This document shows, in pieces, positions 36,796-45,482 of a DNA stretch of 64,000 nt. The DNA is from DASQZK01 sp963764345. GTDB taxonomy: Bacteria; Bacteroidota; Bacteroidia; Bacteroidales; GCA-2748055. The stretch lies in assembly GCA_963764345.1 (NCBI GenBank), contig CAVXSF010000007.1:62001-126000 (forward strand). The letters are read 5' to 3'. The position numbers and the translations under genes are program-made. Numbering within the stretch: the stretch's first letter is position 1; each line of letters starts with the position of its first letter. Under the pieces are notes generated by a model. It was not told where the DNA came from. It saw only the letters and a program-made list of their open reading frames with translations, and did no database searches.

Positions 36796-37256
36796 TATAG
36801 CGGGATATGCCTGCTGAATGATTCTTCCAGAGAAATGAATGTTTCCGTTCGTGCTATGCCCGGAATAGCCTGGAGTTTGTCAACCAGTACATGCTTCAGA
36901 TCCTCATTACTCTTGGTATATACCTTGATGAAGATACTGTAATTCCCAGTGGTGTAATGGCATTGCACAATCTCAGGAATATCTTTAAGTTTTTTGACGA
37001 CCTCAGGGTACAAACTTGCACTCTCCAGGAATATCCCCATGTAGGCACAAGTATGGTATCCGATTTTCTTCGGATTGATCATAAATTCTGAACCGACGAT
37101 AACGCCCAGCCGGGTGAGCCTTTGTATTCTCTGATGAATGGCGGCACCTGAAACATTACATTCCCTCGCAACTTCAAGATAGGGAATCCTCGCGTTTTCG
37201 GTGATTAGTGACAGGATCTTCCGATCCAGGCTGTCAATCTGTAATATCTCTTCCAT
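36792..37256 (-). CDS. Lrp/AsnC family transcriptional regulator
   Basis: 154 residues. An N-terminal helix-turn-helix (IDSLDRKILSLITENARIPYLEVAREC, VSGAAIHQRIQRLTRLGVI) is followed by the RAM ligand-binding domain (TCAYMGIFLESASLYPEVVKKL, VQCHYTTGNYSIFIKVY, IPGIARTETFISLEES). Such proteins sense amino acids and bind DNA as dimers or octamers. The 528 bases upstream are AT-rich with several inverted repeats that could be its operators. No amino-acid metabolism gene adjoins it, so its target is unknown. Confidence 0.93.
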   Translation of the reverse strand: MEEILQIDSLDRKILSLITENARIPYLEVARECNVSGAAIHQRIQRLTRLGVIVGSEFMINPKKIGYHTCAYMGIFLESASLYPEVVKKLKDIPEIVQCHYTTGNYSIFIKVYTKSNEDLKHVLVDKLQAIPGIARTETFISLEESFSRHIPLY

Positions 37257-37405
37257 TTCTATTGTTGATAATGAATAAATTCCATGTAATTATTATGAAA
37301 ATAATTTTAATTCCAAAGTAAGCTAAAATATTTAATATAATAATGTAGTCATAATTGCCGGAAAAGTTATAATATCATATTTATATGATGGTTTTAGTTA
37401 GTGCG

Positions 37406-37485
37406 AATAAAGGAGTAAGCGATCAGAATTTGGTATGTTACAAACTGTTTCACATCAGGTAAAAATGATTAATTACTCCTTTATT
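37406..37485. repeat. 13-base perfect inverted repeat upstream of the Lrp/AsnC gene
   Basis: AATAAAGGAGTAA at 37406-37418 and its exact complement TTACTCCTTTATT at 37473-37485, with a 54-base spacer. It could form a hairpin or a pair of regulator sites. Confidence 0.5.
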
Positions 37486-37488
37486 ATT

Positions 37489-37519
37489 CAGATTAAATGA
37501 AAGAAATTCCATTAATCTG
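37489..37519. repeat. 8-base perfect inverted repeat
   Basis: CAGATTAA at 37489-37496 and TTAATCTG at 37512-37519 with a 15-base loop. It follows directly after the 37406-37485 repeat. Confidence 0.4.
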
Positions 37520-37784
37520 ATTTCAAACTGTAAATTTAAATAATATTGTCCTGATTTTTTCGACAGGAATTAAAAAAGGGCTTTCAAATTGCCTAAAAGT
37601 GCTGCAAAGCATGTTACTTACAAACAACGTGTTGCCAGTCCGGCAGGGAAGAAGTATTGAGGCTCTCCATTTTCTCCCGACCATGTAACGCTTTGCAGAC
37701 TGAGGTTATGTAATATACCATAGCCATCTCCTCACAGGATAACGTTTCCGCAGTGGGGTTGGATTATTCCGTTTTTTGAATGGT

Positions 37785-39062
37785 TCAGGAACGACCCGCT
37801 TCATCCTGAAAGCGAACCAGATTTTTAAAATCATCACCCGTTGGATTTTGAAAAACCCTGAGTTCAAAATAGGGAATTGCAGCCAGGATATGGTCGAAGA
37901 TATCTGCCTGGACAGATTCATACTTAGCCCATTCCTGGTCACGACTGAAAATGTATATTTCTATAGGGATGCCTGTTTCCGAAGGCTGGAGATGACGGAC
38001 CAGGAATGTGAGTTCAGTGTTAACTTTGGGATGTTGCCTGAGATATGCTTCGATGTACCTCCTGAAAACGCCCAGATTTGTCATTCGTCTTCCATTGACG
38101 GGTATTTCAGGATCGATATTTCGCTCCAGATTGAAATTGGTGATCTCTTCTTCCCGTTGATCAATATAATCTTTGATCAGCTGGATCTTTCTGAGTTTTT
38201 CCTTTAGTTCGGGATTAAGAAACCTGACACTTTTCATATCGATACTGACAGACCTTTTAATTCTCCTGCCTCCCGATTCTTCCATTCCTTTCCAGTTATT
38301 AAACGCTTCGGTGACAAGTGAGTATGTTGGGAACGTAACGATCGTTTTATCCCAGTTCTGTACCTTGACAGTATTCAGTGTAATCTCCAGAACTGTACCG
38401 TCAGCCTGTCGGCTGGGCATCGTTATCCAGTCTCCGGGTTTTACCATTTGGTTGGCTGAAACCTGAACACTTGCTACCAGCCCCAGGATGGTATCTTTAA
38501 AAACCAGAAGGAGAACAGCTGCCAGCGCCCCCAGTCCGGCCAGCAGTTTCAATGCCGGTGTATGGCTTAGAATGGAAATGATAAAAATGAATCCGATAAA
38601 ATAAATAATCAGTTTAACGACCTGCACATATCCTTTCACCGGTTTCTCTTTTGAAATCGGAAACGTAAGATAGATGGAATGCATAGCACTTAGAAATGAA
38701 TCAGAAATGAGCAGGCCGACGATGATCATAAAAAGAACAGAAAGAGTTCTGATCATCGTCACCAGTCTTGGCATGTCAAGGGCATAATCAATGGTAAAGT
38801 ATATTACCACAGCAGGGGCGATATGAGCCAGTCTTTGAAAAAACTTATATTCAAGAAGTGCGTCATCCCATTTATTTTTACTCTTTTTGACATAAGTCTT
38901 TAATGAATGGATCAGAATTTTTTTGGAGATTTTATCAGCCAGCCAGGCCAGCAATATGATGAATAGAAGAATAATTATTGTTTCCATCCAATTGGCTGTC
39001 TTGGCTGTAAGCCCTGCTTTCTGGAGAAGATGATTCAATCCGGCAATCCATTGTTCGATCAT
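37785..39062 (-). CDS. Mechanosensitive ion channel, MscS family (second copy)
   Basis: 425 residues. Five N-terminal helices (first at about 27-43, IIILLFIILLAWLADKI) precede the pore region LKLLAGLGALAAVLLLVFKDTILGLVASVQVSANQMVKPGDWI and the beta domain (TVLEITLNTVKVQNWDKTIVTFPTYSLVTEAFNNWKGM). The long C-terminal cytoplasmic domain (about 270-425) includes RRYIEAYLRQHPKV and resembles YbdG-type medium-sized channels. Only distantly similar to the copy at 23502-24551. Single-gene unit, divergent from the M64 gene. Confidence 0.9.
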   Translation of the reverse strand: MIEQWIAGLNHLLQKAGLTAKTANWMETIIILLFIILLAWLADKISKKILIHSLKTYVKKSKNKWDDALLEYKFFQRLAHIAPAVVIYFTIDYALDMPRLVTMIRTLSVLFMIIVGLLISDSFLSAMHSIYLTFPISKEKPVKGYVQVVKLIIYFIGFIFIISILSHTPALKLLAGLGALAAVLLLVFKDTILGLVASVQVSANQMVKPGDWITMPSRQADGTVLEITLNTVKVQNWDKTIVTFPTYSLVTEAFNNWKGMEESGGRRIKRSVSIDMKSVRFLNPELKEKLRKIQLIKDYIDQREEEITNFNLERNIDPEIPVNGRRMTNLGVFRRYIEAYLRQHPKVNTELTFLVRHLQPSETGIPIEIYIFSRDQEWAKYESVQADIFDHILAAIPYFELRVFQNPTGDDFKNLVRFQDEAGRS

Positions 39063-39161
39063 GATAAAAGACTTGATTTGTTTTTCTTTGGCGAAGTTAT
39101 AATTTTACTACGTTTTCTGAAAGTGTTCAATTTCTGAAAGGATTAATTTATCTGTTATGCA

Positions 39162-40433
39162 ATGAAACGATTGCTTTTCCTTCTGTTGACCATATCTCTG
39201 CAGGCACATGCCAGTACCGGTTTTACAGCTTGGTTCACAAATCACACGATGCGTGTCGATTACCTCATGGCTGGAGATAATACCTCATTTGAAATTTACC
39301 AGATTAAAGTTTATCAGGAACCTTTCTGGGGAGGGTCCATGATTAATCTTGTCGACACACTTAACTTCGGTGACTATACTTATGAGGTCAGGGACAGCAG
39401 TACGAATCAGCTCTTGTACTCACGTGGATTCAACACCCTGTTCAGGGAATGGCAGACCACGGATGAAGCGACTCACATAAAAAAAGCCTTTAAACAGACC
39501 CTGACGTTTCCTTTTCCAATACGAACCGTTATTTTGAATATTTACAGGCACCAATCCCAGGATGAATCGGAATTGAAATACTCAACTTTCATCAATCCCG
39601 GAGATATGCTCATAGAATATAGAAAACCGGCCGATTATATTACTGAAGATATTTTAATTTCCGGTGATCCGCACAAAAAAGTCGATGTCGTATATATCGC
39701 TGAAGGTTATACCGGATCTGAAAAAGAAAAGTTCTTCAATGATGTGAGACGCTACTGCAACTATTTGTTTACCATTGAACCTTACAACAGGAACAGGAAC
39801 AAGTTTAACATTCGGGCGGTATTCTCCGTGTCGGAAGATTCAGGCACAGACAATCCAGGGCTGCATGAATGGAAGAATACGATTCTGAATTCAAATTTTT
39901 ATACTTTCTACAGTGAGCGATACCTGACTACGGCCGATTACTGGAAGGTGAGGGACATTGCGGCAGAGGTTCCCTATGATCAGATTGTTGTACTGGTAAA
40001 TACGGATAAATATGGCGGAGGAGGACTTTATAACCACTATACCATGTTTTCTTCCGACAATGCGTCTTCAGAACAGGTGTTCGTCCATGAATTCGGACAT
40101 GCCTTCGCTGGCCTTGGTGATGAATATTACACGTCAAGTGTGGCTTATAAAGGTTTTTATGATCTCACCAAAGAGCCGGTTGAACCCAACCTGACAACCC
40201 TGGTTCATTTCGACAGGAAATGGAAGACAATGGTTAGTTCTAAAACACCTGTTCCAACTCCGGAAGAAAGTAAATTTGAAAATAAAGTCGGGGCGTTTGA
40301 AGGGGGCGGATATTTGGCAAAAGGGATTTACCGGCCTCAGATCGATTGCAGGATGAAAAGCAATACAGCAAAGGGTTTTTGTAAAGTTTGCCAGAAAGCA
40401 ATCCAGGATATGATCAACTTTTATTCAGAATAG
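39162..40433 (+). CDS. Secreted M64-family (IgA protease-type) metallopeptidase
   Basis: 423 residues. A signal peptide (MKRLLFLLLTISLQAHA) is followed by an N-terminal beta domain (about 20-155, the M64 N-domain) and the peptidase domain starting VDVVYIAEGYTGSEKEKFF. The zinc site is HEFGH at residues 309-313 with the third ligand Asp320 in GLGDEYY. A cysteine cluster (CRMKSNTAKGFCKVCQ) near the end is shared by the family. First described for Clostridium ramosum IgA protease; Bacteroidota homologues have unknown substrates. With the serpin, it hints at contact with host or community proteins. Confidence 0.9.
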   Translation: MKRLLFLLLTISLQAHASTGFTAWFTNHTMRVDYLMAGDNTSFEIYQIKVYQEPFWGGSMINLVDTLNFGDYTYEVRDSSTNQLLYSRGFNTLFREWQTTDEATHIKKAFKQTLTFPFPIRTVILNIYRHQSQDESELKYSTFINPGDMLIEYRKPADYITEDILISGDPHKKVDVVYIAEGYTGSEKEKFFNDVRRYCNYLFTIEPYNRNRNKFNIRAVFSVSEDSGTDNPGLHEWKNTILNSNFYTFYSERYLTTADYWKVRDIAAEVPYDQIVVLVNTDKYGGGGLYNHYTMFSSDNASSEQVFVHEFGHAFAGLGDEYYTSSVAYKGFYDLTKEPVEPNLTTLVHFDRKWKTMVSSKTPVPTPEESKFENKVGAFEGGGYLAKGIYRPQIDCRMKSNTAKGFCKVCQKAIQDMINFYSE

Positions 40434-40584
40434 AGCCATAAGGCTACTTAACTGCCAACTTTTTATGAGGATTTTTCGTAAAGAAGCTTAAATATCACTA
40501 AGCAGGACTGTTTGATGAGAAAACTGGCGATGGATCTTTTATCTCAGATTCCGGCAATTTTTTAGACAGCCTGTTTTTTTTTAG

Positions 40585-40592
40585 TAGATTTG
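40585..40592 (+). promoter_or_regulatory. Bacteroidota-type -7 box for the ECF sigma gene
   Basis: TAGATTTG matches TAnnTTTG exactly and ends 22 bases before the GTG start at 40615. A T-rich stretch lies at the -33 position. Confidence 0.5.
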
Positions 40593-40614
40593 AGAACAAA
40601 GGATAAATCTGCCT

Positions 40615-41184
40615 GTGAACCGATATTCAGTAACTGAGATAATAGATGGCCTGAGACGTCGGGATAACCGGGTATTACGGTATATTTATAAAACCTATTA
40701 TCCCCCGGTTGTCAAACTTGTTCTTACAAACAGTGGAACAGAAGATGATGCGAAAGATATTTTCCAGGAAACACTAATTGTCGTTTTCCGTAATATCCGG
40801 GACAAGGCTGATTTCAAGCTGGAGAGCGGTTTCCAGACATATCTTTATTCAATTGCCCGCCTGCTTTGGCTTAAACATCTTCGGAACAGTCGAAACCAGG
40901 ATAAGAACCTCAAGGAGAACCATACCTTTATTGAATTCGAAGAACCCAAACCATTTAACGAGGAAGATATTCGTTACGCACTGTATCAGAGAGCTTTCAT
41001 CAAAATTCCATCCGATTGCCAGAAGATACTGAAAATGTCAGTTGATGGTATTCCACAGAAAGAAATTGCCGATTCCCTTGGCTTTAAAAGTGAAAACTAC
41101 ATCAAAAAGAGAAAACATTTCTGCAAAGAATACCTCATCCTTAAAATCAAGGAAGATCCCGAATATAATGCGGATGGGGATTAG
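40615..41184 (+). CDS. ECF-type RNA polymerase sigma-70 factor
   Basis: 189 residues from a GTG start. Region 2 (IYKTYYPPVVKLVLTNSGTEDDAKDIFQETLIVVFRN, then FQTYLYSIARLLWLKHLRN) and region 4 (IPSDCQKILKMSVDGIPQKEIADSLGFKSENYIKKRK) are recognisable. Unlike the sigma at 15511-16062, no anti-sigma follows directly; the likely partner is the TPR membrane protein at 44703-45452 on the far side of the TPR-CHAT gene. Its stop lies two bases from the stop of the convergent TPR-CHAT gene. A perfect -7 box lies just upstream. Confidence 0.88.
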   Translation: MNRYSVTEIIDGLRRRDNRVLRYIYKTYYPPVVKLVLTNSGTEDDAKDIFQETLIVVFRNIRDKADFKLESGFQTYLYSIARLLWLKHLRNSRNQDKNLKENHTFIEFEEPKPFNEEDIRYALYQRAFIKIPSDCQKILKMSVDGIPQKEIADSLGFKSENYIKKRKHFCKEYLILKIKEDPEYNADGD

Positions 41185-41186
41185 GA

Positions 41187-44001
41187 TTATGTTCTTTTGA
41201 TGGTCGCGTCCCTGCGGTATCTTCGGTATAATAAGAAGACGACAGGTACCGGGATTAGCAGGATCAGGATATCAATGATAAGATTCCATATTTTATTATG
41301 GTAAACAGGTTCCGAATTTCCGATGATGACGAAACTGGACCAGAAGAATGGATTTGATTTAAGCTGGTCGGCATTTGCAAGGAATTCAAGTTTCGACTTC
41401 CTGAGAGCTTCCGATTTGGATTCCCCCTGCCCGAGGTAATAATAGAAACGGTCCATTAATGATACAGTTGACTGATCTGCCACCTCCCAGAGTGTCATGA
41501 GAATGCTCGGACATCCTGCATATGTGAAACCTCTGGCCAGGCTCTGCATCCCTTCCCCCTCCTGAAACTTACCGAATCCGCTGCCACAGGAACTTAAAAC
41601 TGCGAGACTGGCATTCAGTTTCATATCATAGATCTCGTACGTATGAAGAAAATTGTCGTTGGCAGTATCTTTAACCTGGGTGAAGGCAAGTTTTGAATAT
41701 AATGGATTGTTATCGTCAAGAATGGTATGCATCGCCAGGTGCAGAATCTTGTAATTGGCGGCCTGCTTTTTGAAATTCGTCTCTGTGGCATTTACACCTT
41801 CATAAACCTTGCATTTCATTTCCTTTGAGATCTTATCCACTTCCATCTTGACACCGGGAATCCTGATTAGCTCCTCCTGGTCGGATTGGCGAAGGAGTTC
41901 AAATCCGGGACTATAGCTTGTTAGGTTTGCATATGAAGGGGCAAAAGCCAGGATTTCATTTAGCGCTTTTCCGCTGTGTGGTATTTCACTAAAATGAAGC
42001 GTGGAAGAGTAGGAGGTGCTAAAGGCATGCTCATATATCAGGAAAGGTACGGTATAATAATCAGGGGTTAAATCTTTAACAGGCTTTGTAATCAAAGCCT
42101 CAAAAGGCACATAATAAATGGCGCCATCAGGCACGATGATCACATCTTTACCCTCCAGGTATGGTTCAACAGGGGCGAAAAGTTCTTTATAAAGTTTATA
42201 ACCCAGCCGGGTATAATTCTTATATGTCGTAGTCACATCGTACGAGAAATTCTGTCTGGTCATAACATTATAAAACCGGTTGCAATCAGCTGCAAGGGAA
42301 GTGTCAATTTTTTGTTCCAGGACCAGAGATCTGTCCTGGGAGATGATATAAGTATAAAGAAGGCTGTCCATAAACGAATATTCCACGATGATGGAACGCT
42401 TTGAGATCTTTTTCTGCACATCACTAATGCTGATTACAGAATTGTCGTATTTAAGCTTGTAATACTTGGGGTAATTCTTCTCTATAAATTTGATCAGGTC
42501 ATCATATTCCCTGGAATACTCAAATAATTTTTCTTCCCAAATCTGGATCTTGGCGGTATCCGGAGATCATTTTTTGTTTCTCATTCATGACCATCTCATT
42601 ATAGGCAGAGATTTTACGGTTCATTTCGGTTTCCCGTTTTGTTAGTTCGTAAGTCACATCCCCGTATTCCATCGCATTTTGCGAACGGATGCTGGATAGC
42701 AGACTGAATGCCCGTCCCTGCTCATTGATCTGAAAAGCCATGTTTTCATATTTTTGGTCGCCTGTGACTTTATACATGGCTTGGGCAATCTGCTGTCCTG
42801 TAAAGTAAATATCTTTTTCACCAGAGCTTATAAGAAATTGACTGCTTTCTGAATCGATTCGCAGCCTGATCCTGATTAAGTATAATAATCGCCATGATTA
42901 AGTGCATCCATACTATTATTTAAAGTATTTAGATTCCTATTTTGTATAAAGATCTTATAGAGTATTGTGGCTTTGTACTTAAGGGCATTGTATGCAATGT
43001 TTTCATTTTTAATTTGTGAGATCATTAGGATTGGATGAAAGTGAATAATTATTAAACGATTCAGAAGACAGGATTAAAACTTTTTGAAAATTTTCTAAGG
43101 CGGCAGTATAGTTTTTAGTGATATAGAATAGATTTTCCTATATCATGAGTAGATATTATTAAAGATTGGATTTCTTGGATTAAATTCTTTTTTTGCCAGT
43201 TTTTCGCCTGTTCATAATAGATCAAAAGCCTCACTAATTTTACCTAATTTTCGTGAAAGAAAATCTCCATATTCAAGATAGAAATGAATTTTCACGATTG
43301 GATTTGTTGATAATACTGTATTTTCAATTAATTTTTGTCTTTTATGAAAGTAATATAAGGCTAGGTTCAATATTGTTTTTATAAATTTTATCAAAAGAAA
43401 AGTTCCGATAAGTTGTGTTCATTTCATATGGAAAGTCAAGTCCACCAGCATTTTCAGCAAGGCGCATGTACTTATTTGATTCCTCCATAGTTATCAAAAA
43501 AAGCATATATTATACTTAAATTTCCATAAACCGTAACCTTAATTCCAATATTTACATCTGAATTTTTGTTAATTATTTGCAATGCCTGTTTTAAATAGAT
43601 TAGGGCTTTAGTATAATCTCGTCTTGTCATTATCAAAGAGGCTTCATTATTGAGAAGTGCTGCTATCTTGCCAGGGTTTTCATCAGTTTGCTTAAAAAGT
43701 TCTTCAGCTTTATCAAAAGCCGTTAATAGCTTCATCAAACTGAAACAATTCCTTATTCAAAACTCCTAAATTAGTATAAGTATTTCCTAAATTTTGTTAA
43801 TCTTCAGACCAGTATCTGAAGTTTAAGATCCAGAACATATTATAGTTGTTTTGCTGCTTCCTCATACCTTCCTTCCCTAAGCCAGGTAACTCCCTTTTGG
43901 TTTTCGGCATACTATAAGGGAATCTATGTTTTCTGCCTGCAGAATGAATGAAATAAATGGCAGACAAATTAATATCAATAAGAGTGATTCTATTTTATCA
44001 T
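41187..44001 (-). pseudogene. TPR-CHAT protease-like protein, N-terminal half broken by many frameshifts
   Basis: Rebuilt by reading across shifts. ATG at 44001 gives a signal peptide (LILICLPFISFILQAEN), then TPR repeats (REGRYEEAAKQL, NLGNTYTNLGVLNKE, AFDKAEELFKQTDEN, IGNLFYITKNYTAALENF), then NEQGRAFSLLSSIRSQNAM and IWEEKLFEYSREYDDLI. From 42567 downstream the frame is open and holds the CHAT domain with the His/Cys dyad (ILHLAMHT and LSSCGSGFG). A last helix (IIDILILLIPVPVVFLLY) anchors it. About 15 single-base shifts and one TAA lie in 42571-44001; nearly all are +1 insertions. Full length would be about 930 residues. CHAT domains are caspase-like proteases. It neighbours an ECF sigma and a GG-leader-like peptide. 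Confidence 0.8.
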
Positions 44002-44207
44002 TTCATAAAAGGACTTAATGATAATGTAAAAATGTAAAAAGTTTTCGGTTTATAAAAGAATTTTTTATATTTATAACATGCAGTAATACAATTAAATACA
44101 AATTATTTTATGAAAATTTTAAAAATAGTTGAGTTTTCAGGGTAACGTTTGCCTTCCCGGGGGAATTAATTAATGAGAACAAAAATTAACCCCAAAAATT
44201 AGAAAAG

Positions 44208-44396
44208 ATGAAAAATTTAAACTCTTTATTCCATCGGAACTCAGATGTAGCTTCGATCAGTAATTTCGAAAAATTTGCAATGACAAGAAATTTAATGAAT
44301 AATGTACTTGGAGGTGATGGTGGTGTTGATATAATTCTTGATGATGATCCTCATACTCCTCCTCCTCCTCCTCCTCCAAAAGAATCCAATCCCTGA
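44208..44396 (+). CDS. 62-residue peptide with GG-type leader and polyproline tail (putative secreted peptide precursor)
   Basis: A short Asn/Lys-rich leader (MKNLNSLFHRN, FEKFAMTRNLMNNVLGG) ends in LGGDGG at about residues 34-39, resembling the double-glycine leaders of Bacteroidota peptide precursors. The tail is acidic (IILDDDPH) and ends in seven prolines plus KESNP. The ATG is preceded by AGAAAAG. It is divergent from the TPR-CHAT gene (206-base gap) and co-directional with the anti-sigma and kinase genes. No peptidase-containing ABC exporter or radical SAM gene is nearby. Precursor status is inference from leader shape and context. Confidence 0.6.
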   Translation: MKNLNSLFHRNSDVASISNFEKFAMTRNLMNNVLGGDGGVDIILDDDPHTPPPPPPPKESNP

Positions 44397-44702
44397 TTGA
44401 GAATTCAGAATAGATTTTCTGAGCTTCATATTGACGGATTTCGGTAAGCCTTTTGGCTGCCAGGTGTAAGAGGTAATTTATACTCTGTTGAAGAGAGTTA
44501 TTGTAATTGGCTTTGAATGTAATAACATAGCTGCAGAAATGTAGATAAGCGGTGAAACTTTACAGGATAATGGAATTTACCATTATCTGGTTAACGAATC
44601 TCAATACAATACATGCGCAGCGGTGTCAGCATAGATAATCTTGCATAACCATTGGTTATGAGCATAATATAAAATTATGAATATTAATAAACACACATAG
44701 TG
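44397..44702. other. Intergenic region with two hairpins between the peptide and anti-sigma genes
   Basis: 306 bases. Holds a perfect stem 44566-44573/44580-44587 (GATAATGG ... CCATTATC, 6-base loop) and a near-continuous palindrome 44645-44659 (ATAACCATTGGTTAT). The first could end the peptide transcript, though it lacks a T tract. The second, about 43 bases before the anti-sigma ATG, could be an operator. No ORF was seen. Confidence 0.45.
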
Positions 44703-45452
44703 ATGGACAAAAACAGGCATTTAATCTCGAAATACCTGGAAGGCGAGCTGGATCCCGGTGAAGTCGCCAGGTTTGAAGAAACTCTGCTTGAAGATCAGAG
44801 CTTCAGGAGGAACTGGACCTCTATAGGGAGGTGGATGACGCTCTGGCAGATACCGAAGTGCTTGGAACTACGTGCACAACTGGATGAGTTGCACGAAGAA
44901 CTAACACCTCAGTTGGAGAGGAGAAACAGAAGATCCTCGAAACGCGTTCTCCGTTATGCGGTTGCTGCATCTGTTGCAGTTGTTATCAGTCTCGGAACTT
45001 ACAGCTTATTCTTTAAGAAAGTTTCGGATAACAAAATTGTCAGCCAGTTTTACAAGCCTTATGATGTAACTCTGGTCAACAGGTCTGCAAACAACAACCT
45101 GGATGTAACACTCAGAAGTGCTCTCCTTAAATATGAAAACCGGGAGTACGACGAAGCGATCAAATTGTTCCAGAAAGCCCTGGAGATTAATCCAAAAATG
45201 GTCGCATCCAATCTCTACACCGGGATTTCATATTTCGAAATCCAGAAGTACAGGGAAGCCGATAAGTCCCTTTCCAAGGTGATTGAACAGAACGATAACC
45301 TGTATATTGAACAGGCTGAATGGTATCTTGGATTTTGTTATCTGAAGCTTAATGAGAATGAAAAGGCACGTGAACAGTTTGCAAAGCTTGCCAGCAAATA
45401 TGGCTATTATCAGAAAGGTGCCAGGAAAATTCTGAGAAAGATCAGAAAGTAG
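44703..45452 (+). CDS. Membrane TPR anti-sigma-like protein (contains a compensated frameshift pair)
   Basis: 249 residues from ATG 44703; a GTG at 44700 is possible. The cytoplasmic N-terminus (LISKYLEGELDPGEVARFEETLLED) is typical of anti-sigma or sigma-linked proteins; one helix at about 84-104 (YAVAASVAVVISLGTYSLFF); then TPR repeats outside (REYDEAIKLFQKALEINPKM, QKYREADKSLSKVIEQ, LNENEKAREQFAKL). Between 44811 and 44864 the frame gives an implausible Trp-rich stretch, whereas the +1 reading gives LDLYREVDDALADTEVL, which joins smoothly on both sides. So a one-base loss near 44810 and a gain near 44864 cancel. Likely partner of the sigma at 40615-41184. Confidence 0.75.
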   Translation: MDKNRHLISKYLEGELDPGEVARFEETLLEDQSFRRNWTSIGRWMTLWQIPKCLELRAQLDELHEELTPQLERRNRRSSKRVLRYAVAASVAVVISLGTYSLFFKKVSDNKIVSQFYKPYDVTLVNRSANNNLDVTLRSALLKYENREYDEAIKLFQKALEINPKMVASNLYTGISYFEIQKYREADKSLSKVIEQNDNLYIEQAEWYLGFCYLKLNENEKAREQFAKLASKYGYYQKGARKILRKIRK

Positions 45453-45482
45453 TGAGTTAATTTTTTCTGAAGACGGACGTAG

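Larger units (their letters stand above)
37257..37784. other. Long AT-rich intergenic region with inverted repeats
   Basis: 528 bases between the Lrp/AsnC gene and the MscS gene. No ORF longer than about 16 codons was seen. It holds at least two perfect inverted repeats (37406-37485 and 37489-37519, listed separately). The right-hand 200 bases are less AT-rich and may be a decayed sequence. Confidence 0.5.

Noticed and set aside
37271..37321. 16-codon ORF in the Lrp upstream gap
   Set aside because: Too short, AT-driven and without context; could only be a leader peptide by speculation.
42571..44001. Several separate small genes upstream of the CHAT domain
   Set aside because: The pieces join into one TPR series when single bases are skipped, and together they match one TPR-CHAT protein.
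42571..44001. Programmed +1 frameshifting as the explanation for the broken TPR-CHAT gene
   Set aside because: The sites share no slippery motif or common stop codon context, and about fifteen in one gene would make almost no product.
44340..44396. Proline run as a simple repeat artefact
   Set aside because: The CCT repeats stay in frame and sit at the end of a leader-like ORF with a stop soon after, so coding is the better reading.
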